64,000 nt of DNA, taken from Arctopsyche grandis. Taxonomy: Eukaryota > Arthropoda > Insecta > Trichoptera > Hydropsychidae. Positions 49,166-58,508 of the stretch are shown here, piece by piece. The stretch lies in assembly GCF_051622035.1 (NCBI RefSeq), contig NC_135355.1, positions 23,304,486-23,368,485 of the forward strand. Reading direction: 5' to 3'. A program made the position numbers and the translations under genes. How positions within the stretch are numbered: the stretch's first letter is position 1; every line of letters begins with the position of its first letter. Below the pieces are notes generated by a model, which was given only the letters and a program-made list of their open reading frames with translations, was not told where the DNA came from and made no database searches.

Positions 49166-49970
49166 ACTCATATACCACCCCCATATATATGGAGAAGGGC
49201 GAGAGAAGTGACGGTGTAGTTTAGTCATCTCGCTTGGAGTTGAGATTCGTAGAAGGCTGTGGTGTGGGTGTGGGTGTGCTGCGAACAATAAAAGGTGCGT
49301 GTTTAGATGACCAGTTATGAGTAGACTACGATAATTGAACAATAAACTGGTTATGAGGTGATGGTATGTAATGACAGTGTAAGCGTAGGTTATGCACTGC
49401 ATTTTGTTATGACAGAAGAAGCGCTATCACACCTTGGTTTACGGCCAGTACCTGGGGAGCTGCCACATATGTATTTAATATTACATATATAAATCCGCTT
49501 ACCAGTTTAATAAAAACATAGGTTTGTTAAAACAAATTAAGCTTAAAATTAAAGTAAAGTTCAGTTTATCAAAAAAAATGAGGTTATGGACACAAACGTA
49601 TGCAAACAAAAATTGACGCCAAGCCCAAAGTATTCGTTTTAAGAGATCGAATAAATGAATAAAACAACATTTTTAATAAATATAAATTAAAAATCGACCT
49701 GTAATTGCTGCGTAAGGTGTTAATTTTTCTTAGTACATCCATCCTCGTGGCGTTTGGCTTTATTTTATTATATGTCTCTAAAATAATATCCAGGGATTCC
49801 AATTTTTTTTTCTTGTTGAGGTAATTTCTATTATTGGGGTTCCACAAATTTTGATGAGTTTCATAGGACACTATGAATCGTTGTAAATCGGTTCCGACTT
49901 CTGGAACACGGTCGATCTCGTTCACCCCGTCCATAGTGCGCGTGCGACTGACACTGAAAAGTTTCGCCAA
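46547..49970 (-). CDS. MADF-domain protein of a Harbinger-type transposon
   Basis: Three exons join in phase: 49699-49970, 48762-48891 and 46547-47122, giving 325 residues. Exons 1-2 form a MADF (Myb/SANT-like) domain: LQRFIVSYETHQNLWN, LRSNYR|KELKKI, then SKRSGCGADDIYIPS. Exon 3 has a low-complexity acidic segment (SSLNDDDEGPMPKI) and a repeated HIP-N motif. MADF proteins are the DNA-binding partners encoded next to the transposase in PIF/Harbinger elements. The frame looks intact. The intron between exons 2 and 3 contains the transposase exon on the other strand and the 127-bp MITE at 48162. A host-domesticated copy cannot be excluded. Confidence 0.72.
47162..47905 (+). pseudogene. PIF/Harbinger DDE transposase, first exon missing
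   Basis: One exon after a TTTTTCAG acceptor, 247 residues to the stop at 47905. Catalytic motifs of the DDE_Tnp_4 type: GSLDGKHIKI (first Asp), FVADEAFALD (second Asp) and ARQVVECAFG (Glu). Helicase and integrase features are absent, as expected. The usual N-terminal helix-turn-helix exon was not found upstream; the sequence there has been replaced by the inverted copy at 45310-46395. The catalytic part itself is uninterrupted, so this looks recent. Its acceptor lies 37 bp from the acceptor of MADF exon 3 on the opposite strand. Confidence 0.82.
48162..48288. mobile_element. 127-bp MITE with 6-bp target duplication TTATAT
   Basis: Flanked by TTATAT (48156-48161 and 48289-48294). Starts CTAGTCACCGGACCC and ends GACTATCCTACCTCTAG. 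Only CTAG is inverted at the ends. A second copy at 63832-63935 also has its own 6-bp duplication, which confirms the boundaries. Confidence 0.85.
48437..48571. repeat. Fragment related to the 16910 MITE
   Basis: GTGAGTATGTACCGTTTACC followed by TTTTTTTGATCTTTCGA and GATCTTTGCCTTCC matches the right half of the element at 16910-17253, with a diverged end GTCTCGTCACGTAGACCC. Confidence 0.65.
48671..49468. repeat. Right inner arm of the compound inverted duplication
   Basis: Inverse counterpart of 45590-46395. It includes the in-frame MADF exon 2 and a (TA)n run at about 49105-49160. It is part of the MADF gene body, so this side is likely the original. Confidence 0.88.
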
Positions 49971-50535
49971 ATTTCACCAACACACAGCCAAATTTCATAT
50001 ACATGTATTTTAACTTTGTAAAATCCGCATTCCTAAATAAAAATTATTGCAAGTACGTTGTAAGTAATCTGTGATTTGTGCCGATCACTATCACGATCAT
50101 TATCATTTGGATCCACAAAGTTGTCTTGGTGAACCAAAAAAGGTTTACTGACATGATGGCTATGTTGGATTATTTCATTTGTTGGAAACCAAATATTTTC
50201 TAAGGAAAACATAAAAAAAACCTCAATTCTGTAGAGTGAGAGTACTACTTCCGGTGCAGGTAAAATTATTACGGTATCAAATTTATAATTTCAATCACAT
50301 GTAAAAAAATTTCATTGTCTGATTCGGTTAGCGGTTTTGGAGATAAATGAATTTAAAAACTTAAAAAAAAGAGGACACCTATAAGAATATGTACCATTTC
50401 CGGTCAATTTAAAAATTTGAAAAAAAATTACGTCATATCGATAAGAAATTCAGTAACCGATACTAAGTTTCAGTTCGATAGGACTAACGGTGTTTAAAAA
50501 ATACACAGCCACACACATTTTTTCTAGATCATGAA

Positions 50536-50623
50536 AACGTGATCAGTGATCGATTCTGAGTTCGAATCAGTCAAAATCTCAAGTTCGGATTTTCGCATGA
50601 TCACAAAACTTTATCTATTGTTA
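50536..50623. repeat. Dispersed repeat shared with the right window edge
   Basis: GTGATCAGTGATCGATTCTG, then TTCGCATGATCACAAAACTT to CTATTGTTACTA, matches 63936-64000 in inverse orientation. The right copy runs off the window. Confidence 0.75.
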
Positions 50624-50793
50624 CTACGTACATACATACATATATACATAGATAAAGTAATAATATATAGAACAAAAAGCAAAAGCAAAAAATAAGATAC
50701 AAAATTACAAAAAAAAAAAGAAAAAAAACAACATTTAAACACAATCATAAACAAAACAGTGATAAAATATTGGTGGATAAATGAACATTTAAA

Positions 50794-50946
50794 TCTAATA
50801 TATAATTTAGAAACAGACTTTGTATTGTTGGTTCGTAAATCCACGACGTCAGCGAACAAATTAATATACAAATAAATTTAAACAAAATAAAACTATTCAA
50901 ATACATTTAATAAAATGTTTATATTACAAATACCGAGCGAAGCCGG
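50794..50946 (+). mobile_element. Short Helitron copy with altered 3' end
   Basis: Begins A|TCTAATATATAATTTAGAAA and contains CCACGACGTCAGCG and TACCGAGCGAAGCCGGGTAA. The expected CAGCTAG terminus is replaced by ATAGAAAGATAATTG, which is also found in the left outer arm at 45310-45568. Confidence 0.7.
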
Positions 50947-51175
50947 GTAAATAGAAAGATAATTGAATAAAGTAATGAGCCGAGCAAATGTCGTAAATAT
51001 GTTCGCGACACGCTCTCTGAAATATCGACGACATCCCCCCAAGGCAATCCTAGGGGTACTGCCCGAGCTATGGAGGGGCGTCGTGCGGCTCGCGGATTGG
51101 TGAAAAATTGGATCACGCTGTATGTTTCCACGCCGTCAAATACCGCGGTATCAACCGCTAGTGTTAACGCTGCCA
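50917..51175. repeat. Right outer arm of the compound inverted duplication
   Basis: Inverse counterpart of 45310-45568, same 259-bp length. It ends CGCTGCCA just upstream of the low-complexity region leading to the PI3-kinase subunit gene. Confidence 0.88.
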
Positions 51176-52664
51176 ATAGGCAGCCGTATCGGGGCTGTGC
51201 GGTTGGCAGTTGGCAGTTGGCAGTTGGCAGTGGCAGTGGAAGTGGCAGTGGAAGTGGAAGTGGCGGCCAGGCCGGTCTCGGCTCCACTTTGATGCTTTCG
51301 TTCCCGTTCCCGTTTCCGTTCCCGCTCCCGCTCCCGCTATCATTTTCCTCTCATACGTGTAGTACAGTACAGTGCAGAGCAGACCACTCACTCGGAGGTT
51401 CACGTCTGCCACTTAATGTTGGTTAGTTGGTCGGTCTTTTCATCTTCATCTTCATCTTCAACGCGGGCTTCAAATGCGTACACATTCGTATTCACATTCG
51501 CATTCGCATTCGCATTTGCCCTCACTTGGTGTTTCCGAAATTCGCCCTCTCTATTTCCGCAACCACACCTTTTCGCTACATCTAGTATTGGGTTATGTCA
51601 AATGCCGACCTTGAAGTTTGTTAATCTTCTACCACCGGAAGTGGTATTGCGCTCTCGGAAAGCGCATGTTATCGAATGATTTTTCCTAAAAAATAACACA
51701 TTTATTTGCAAGTTTGTGTGTTTAACCTTAGTATTTTTACATTGCACAATATTAATCTATATGCGGGTGTATGATTATATCAAAACCGAAACTTAATTAA
51801 ATAAAACCACATCGTATAAGATAATATCATGTTCAATACTGAGTCCTAGACATCATTTTATTCTCGACTTAAATTTTAAATAACTGAATTTCCCAACGCT
51901 GCCCAGGTTCTTTTATATGGAGGTCTCTTCACCCTGAACTCTGATCTTCAAAAACTGTCTATAGTCTGAGTTATATCGTTTCCCCCCCCCCCCCCCCCGA
52001 AAATAAGACCCGGTTTTGTATTAATTTTACACTTGTACCTTCTTACTTTTAGGTGCATACACCGATTTCTCATAAAATCTTTTAAAATCATGGTGGGAAT
52101 TATTTTCGGGGTAGGTCGTATTTTCGCAGAAAGACAAAGACAAAGTATGCATAATTTGAAGGGTTGTAAATTAAAACTATAGATTTTCATAGCGGACAAA
52201 CAATCATTCATATTTATATATATTTTTATGGCTACGAAACTCACCAAATTGTCACTGAATGTATTGCAATACCTTTATACACATAAATTATAACTAATTA
52301 GTAGTATTATATTTCAGAATTACCCCTTGAAAAAACAATATAAATGCTTACTATGGTATGAGCCTTCAACATATGTATCAGCTCAGTGTTAATTTTGTAA
52401 TATTTGTATATTCATATCTATGGAACTCTCAATTTATAATAAAAAAAATAGGCTCTACTGTCACAATATTTAGATTAATCATAAAATCAGTTATCGAATT
52501 CATGTCAAAGTGTATTAAAAACAATGAATATTTTCTTATTTTGCAAAATGTACATGTTAAATATATTTGTACCTTTTTAATCTTCGAATTTACTATGTAG
52601 ATTTTATTTATTGCAGATTTCCCTATACTACTTTGATCATCGATGATTGTCATCCAACGGAAGC
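51176..52664 (+). promoter_or_regulatory. Probable promoter / 5' UTR region of the p60 gene
   Basis: 51190-51560 is GC-richer and low-complexity: repeats of TTGGCAG, GGAAGTGGCAGT, CCGTTCCCG and CATTCGCATT. These resemble an insect CpG-containing 5' UTR but no start site is proven. A TTTATTGCAG acceptor at 52616 begins the coding exon's 5' UTR, implying a non-coding first exon upstream. Confidence 0.45.
51977..52130. mobile_element. Possible small MITE with GAAAATAAGACC ends
   Basis: CCCCCGAAAATAAGACC at the left and GGTCGTATTTTCG at the right, with an inner TTATTTTCGGGG, form an inverted pair of about 150 bp. The left end adjoins a poly-C run (51982-51998). Confidence 0.45.
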
Positions 52665-54045
52665 ATGGTTGAAGATACGTCCACTAGTCTTGCAACAGAA
52701 CTTGATTGTGATTCATTAGAAAATGCCGATTGGTATTGGGGAGATATTTCTAGGTGCGTTTTTTTTTTTAATTTTAAAATTTCAAAATAAATGTTTTACA
52801 ATGTGTGTTTATTTATTTTGTAGAGATGATGTTACCGAGAAATTGGAGGATTCTCTAGATGGCACGTTTCTTGTACGCAATGCCTCAAATAAAGGATCGG
52901 GGTTTACGCTGACTGTTAGGAAGAGTGGGACTAATAAACTTGTTAAAATATTTAATTGCAATGGCCAATATGGATTTTGTGAACCGTACGAATTTAACTC
53001 TGTAGTGGAACTGGTGAAATTTTACCACCGGGTTTCACTAGCTCATTATAATACTAGTTTAGATATTAAATTGTTGTATCCGCTGTCGAGAACTTTAGAA
53101 GAGAAGTTAGCTAGTTCAGTTAACATCCAAACTCTTATTGAGAAATTCAAAGACATACAGAAAGACTATGTCCAGAAAACTAGAGCATTAAATGAACATT
53201 CAAAACAACACAATTTAGTGGATACAAAGATAAAACATATGAAACTGGCTTTGGGTGCATTTTCGCAAGGAGTGGAATTGTTCCAAGAGCAAGTAAATTT
53301 ACACAAAAAATTTCAAAATGAAGCTCAACCGCACGAAATAACATATTTATTAGAAAATCATCATTTATTGGAAGAACGTTTAAATTCACTTTTGCTTTGT
53401 AAAAAGGAATTAGAAGAAAATAAGGATAGACAGGTTTCTTATTGTCGTTTGTTAGAAAGAGAGATAACTTCATTGAAACCCGACATTGTTAATCTATATA
53501 GAGAAAGGGATCGCCACAAAGCGTACGTAAATTATAATATAAATATTTGTAAATGTAAGTACTATGTTGTGTGAGAAATTTCATCGATCGTTACTTTTCA
53601 TTTTAGATGGTTGAAAATGAGAGGTATAGCTGATAATCAAATTCGTATTCTGATGAGTGAAGAGGACGAAGAAGAAACGCTAGAAGAAAAATTGCCCCAT
53701 CAAAACGAACGTTTGTGGAGAGCTGACAAATGTTCTCGTCAAGAAGCCGAACTATTGCTTAGCGGTCAACCGACGGGGACATTCCTCATCCGACCGAACA
53801 GCACTGGGCAATACGCTCTTTCCATCACATGCAACAATAACATCTATCACTGTATAATTTATAAAACGGAAAAGGGTTACGGTTTCACCGAACCGTATAA
53901 TATCTATGGATCGCTCAAAGCTCTGGTGCTCCATTACGCTCTCAATTCGTTGGAAGTGCACAACGACTCCCTCACGACAACATTGTCAACTCCGATCTTT
54001 GCCACGGAGGCGGGTCAAATGGCATTCGGCAATCGGGCTGCGTGA
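52665..54045 (+). CDS. Pi3K21B: PI3-kinase regulatory subunit, p60-type
   Basis: Three exons, 52665-52753, 52824-53522 and 53607-54045, in phase, 408 residues. The N-terminal SH2 begins WYWGDISRDDV, with phosphotyrosine-binding GTFLVRNASNKGSGF, about residues 25-120. The inter-SH2 coiled coil spans about 125-270 (TLIEKFKDIQKDYVQKTRAL). The C-terminal SH2 starts LWRADKCSRQEAELLL with GTFLIRPNS, about 287-385. There is no SH3 or BH domain, as in Drosophila p60. The protein binds the p110 catalytic subunit through the iSH2 and recruits it to phosphorylated insulin-receptor/IRS tyrosines. The ATG at 52665 is chosen because the upstream ATG at 52643 leads to a stop. The symbol is by analogy to the fly gene. 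Confidence 0.93.
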
Positions 54046-56606
54046 TGAATCTACGTCAATTAAAAAATTCAACTATTTTATTATATGTTCTATTGATGAA
54101 TTGATGATTGTGCCCAATACAATTATATAAAATTTAAGATTAACGAAACATACTTAAATATCGATCCAGGTTGTATAATAATTAAATGGAAAAATTATTA
54201 TTATATTCACATCAGTTTGAATGTAACAAGGATGGGCACTTATTTTGTAAATCTTTCAATGTCTGAAATTTGGCAAATGTATAGGCAATAGAACACTATG
54301 GAAAATGGTCTGAATTATATTGATAAAAATCATGAATAATGTGATAATAAAAATGTAAATATTTCTCCATAGTTAATAATCTTTATGCGCTTATGAAAGT
54401 TATTTTATAAATAAGTTAATTAATGTTTGTGTAGCACATTTTACAATTCTCACAGTCTTGATTTCACTTTGCGTGTGTATGTATGTATGTAGTGATGGTA
54501 ATCGAACAATTTCCGGTTTCATTGTTTAGATTAAAAAGTAATATATTCTTAATAATCAAGTATTAAAAAAAACCCCACGACAATTACTCAATACAATTGT
54601 TTACGTGTTAATTGTGCTTTATTATTATATAAGTAAGAATGATCGATGGTTTGGTAGTTTGTCTTGATCGTAAGAAGCTGTAAGAGTTGTAGGTGTGCTC
54701 AACTAATATATATATATACACATGCATACGTGTATGTATGTATATATCGTGTATGAAATATGGCAAACTGTGGTCCTCTATGTTCAGAATAGATATGTAT
54801 TGTATTTTTTGCTGGATTTTGAGAATCCATATTTATACTTGAACAGCTGGGAAATCGTTTCTCTGAGATTTATGTTTGTACATATATGTATTTGTATACC
54901 ATTTGTCGCACATTTAACCTTAATATTTTATATGTTGGTAAAATGTGCTGTAAATTTAAAGTATTGTGGATCTCTTTGTACATTTGTGTACCAAAATTTA
55001 TGTATTTTTAAGTGTTTTAAATGCATAATAATTACTTTTTCCTTATTTGTGCCATGAAAGTTTATTTGTCAATAGTTATACATATTCATACTACTTATAA
55101 AACGTTACCGCATTAGAACATGCAAAATGTGAGCTATATTTTCAATTATCAGCTAGTTGAAAAGTTGAATATTGTCTCTGTATTTTCCATGTTTGTAATA
55201 CATTTTAGGTTATTTGACAATCTTATCGCATTACTTGAAAGTATACACAATTCATATTTGACTTAGTGAATTTAATAATAATATTATGTATAATAATCAT
55301 CGAAAAATATGTCCAATCTTTTTTTCAGTCTCTTCAATCGAATAGCACTGAATTTATACAACCGGAACCTGATGAGGCCATCATGTCAATAAAATTTTTG
55401 ATCCGGCCTCTATCTTGTGTCTCTATTTGCCATATGATCGTGTAGATGGATTTAATTTAGCTTAAGTTGATGCATAAAATCCCCAACCGTCTTTTAAATG
55501 ATCTCAAATTGGATTCTTTATAAATATATTGTATTACTCAAAACAAATTATGAATATCGTTGACTTGTTTGGTGCTATTCGAATCACCATAACCAGACTT
55601 TAAATTATATAGTTAAATCTTCAACTAATTTGATGCTTTCAAAAATATTACAGATTATTTGTATATAATTGTCGATGTAATATGATTACGTCATTTATCT
55701 GTTATATTTATATAAACTGTGTGCAATATTTTTTTCGTTCAAACAATAGTATATAAATATATTTCAAATTAATTATTTTGGGTATCAATATAATAATCTA
55801 AAATTGTACTATAAGTTATGTATAATTTATATCAATTACGATGATTTAATCTATTGAATAAAATGTGAACTGAAATTGAAAAAAAATATTAACCTAGTAC
55901 ATATTTGGGGCATATAAAATACTAATTTTAATTTTATGTAAATAATAATAAAAAAAAAATCAATGTGAAATAGCTGCAGCTTTGTGATACAATATGTAAG
56001 ATATATATATGTATGCTTTTGAAGTTTGCTGAATTTATTATACCATTACATTGATTTTACAATGGTTAACAAGTACAGTCGTCAGCATCGAGAAACTGCT
56101 TCAGATGGATATACATAATCTATTACACATGTAAATGTATTGTAGTTTCTCAGCCTTCCCGAAGTACGTAGATAATCTTCGCTTTTCGCTTCACATTTTA
56201 ATATTTTATCATTCGATTCCCATTATCTATGTGTGTCAACATAGATTACGATATCAAAAATTTCATTTTTACATTGCAAGTATTATATTTGCAAATATAC
56301 CGTTACATGTGTATGTATATTTATTTCTAATATTTAATTATTGTACAGAAACTTCATAAATACTATTCGGAATATAAGCAAACTTTCAAATGCACGACTT
56401 CAATATTTGTATTTAATATGACGATTGTAAACAATGTGAGTTTTACCAATCTCCCCCCCCCCCCCCAGTTTCATATGCCCCTGTTGGGAACAAGTGTGTT
56501 AATATTTATGATAAAAATAATTTATTGATTCATAGTTTAGATGTTAGAGATGCGTTAAATTTATAATAAAGTTAAATTTATAAATTTTCGTGTTTTATTT
56601 TGTATT

Positions 56607-56720
56607 ACAAGTGGTTTCACCCGGTATTCATAACATTCATATGTTGTTTTTTTTTTAATTAAATTAATTTTAATCGAAATACAATGAATATTTAACGACA
56701 GCCAATCAGAAACGAATTTG
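56607..56720 (-). mobile_element. Decayed Helitron fragment
   Basis: ACAAGTGGTTTCACCCGGTA and the following AT-rich stretch with AATCGAAATACAATGAATAT resemble the minus-strand Helitron at 4256-4482, but the terminal CTAG and most of GCGAAGCC are lost. Confidence 0.45.
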
Positions 56721-57001
56721 ACGACAACCAAGTGGAAACAAATTACAAACATAAGGAACAGTGGTTTTTATAGGATAAGATATATGCTACAGTCCAAGTG
56801 TACATTTCTTTCGTCCATGAACATACTATTTGTTCAGAAAATAATCAATCTGTCCAGTTATACTGTATATTAAAGAACGAATTGACAAATGAGCTAGTTT
56901 GTTTGGGTGCAAATTATTAGGCATAAGTATTTTCAATCGTTTGTCCCATCTTATGTATGTTTGCTTATCATGGGTTGAAATATTTTTAAAATGAGCAAAA
57001 A

Positions 57002-57227
57002 CCATTGATGTATAATACACTAGATCCGCCCTCACGTCTTATACTGGTCTCCCTTTTGGCGCATGCACAGTTTCTCTCGGCAGGTAGGTAGGTAGGTACC
57101 GCTGCGTCGTAGGGAAAAAAACCATTTTTTCCCTAGTTAAATCCCCCGCACCCCTCAGTTAGTGAAGACAAGATCTCCGACCAAAATCACACGTCAGGGC
57201 CCATCTATGTGTATTATACATCAATGG
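57002..57227. mobile_element. Short relative of the 23186 Mutator-like MITE
   Basis: Inverted ends CCATTGATGTATAATACAC and GTGTATTATACATCAATGG, flanked by CAAAAA on both sides. The interior stretch CCCGCACCCCTCAGTTAGTG to GATCTCCGACCAAAAT is the inverse of part of 23186-23702. Confidence 0.7.
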
Positions 57228-57302
57228 CAAAAACAGAAATTTTAGCAACGTTGAAATATGGTTTCAATAGGATCTCCCTTTTAAATACTTGGCGTTTTGA
57301 CA

Positions 57303-57609
57303 CATTAACACTATGGTGGCAGCTGACTCATATTTGTATCATGTTGGGTGTACAACGCTTACTGGCCGCTAATACATATGATTCACGACTCTGCGAATAT
57401 ATTTTTCAGTCCGCTGATATATATTTGTACCACGTTTTCGTCATAAACGAAAACGTGGCCACAAACGATTAACGCAAACGTGATACAAAAATATATCAGC
57501 AGACTGATACAGTTCGCGCAGTCGTAAATCATATATGTACCAGCGGCCACTAAGCGTTGTGCACCCAACATGATACAAATATGAGTCAGCGGACACCATC
57601 ATGTTAACA
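57303..57609. mobile_element. Foldback element, about 150-bp arms
   Basis: The left arm (GACTCATATTTGTATCATGT, GTACAACGCTTACTGGCCGC) and right arm are inverse copies meeting at CGTTTTCGTCATAAACGAAAACG near 57447. Non-coding; the transcript would be one long hairpin. Confidence 0.8.
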
Positions 57610-58508
57610 GCTAAAAGTTTCATGTGACACGTGGTGAGCTTTTGACTGTTAGCATTTAAACTAAAGCCAATAATTCGTGTATGAACAGACTAGTATGTTC
57701 ATGAACAAACAGGAGTGAACACTTGCACAGTAACATATATTATATGTATTAAGTTATACACTAAGAGGAGTGATATAGACATATATTTTTTATTAAAATG
57801 CATTTATTCGTCAATTTTTCAGCATTCGATATTGTTATACATACATGAATCATGTACAATTAGAAATTATATTTAAAAACAGTATTACACTTATAATACT
57901 AATATTATAAAAAAGATAAAATTATATTACTAAAAATGCTAAAAACGCATACATAATATTGTAAATAAAATAAGACAAAAATCTCGATATTACAGATCCT
58001 TAAAAATAATACATACATTACAGAAAATGGAAATGTCTATTATATCTATGTACTTTTATGGGATTATGTAGCATTTTATGGCAAAAAATTATTAAATATG
58101 ATGCAAGATCACCAATATGAGCAGTATCTCAGATCATAAATTAAAATTGAGATCAAAGGTAAATACATAGTATATGATACGGTAGATGCGAGATACGACA
58201 AACGACAGATTAATAATAATCGAGGATTTGCAATTTTGCGATCAACATCATAAAACATTTACTTTGTCGACTTTGTAATGCGTCATTATTTCATGCACGC
58301 AAAATATAGCAAAAAGGCGGTTAATTAGTCTTGTGTAGTGTATGACTAGGTTGAATGATTTAGCAACTTGGTATACAATATGTAGTTTAAAATTAATTCG
58401 TAATTTAAAATTATATAAAATGGTTTCAAAAATAAGTATAAATGATAATCACTCTTGACAGTTTCGATAGTATGATAGTATTGGAAAGTAACTGGAAAAT
58501 TACCAATT

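Larger units (their letters stand above)
54046..58508. other. Intergenic region between convergent p60 and Sfmbt genes
   Basis: AT-rich 3' flanks of both genes. An AATAAA at about 54343 may end the p60 transcript. Poly-C run near 56452-56466. Three transposon-derived segments are listed separately; otherwise no gene recognised. Confidence 0.5.
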
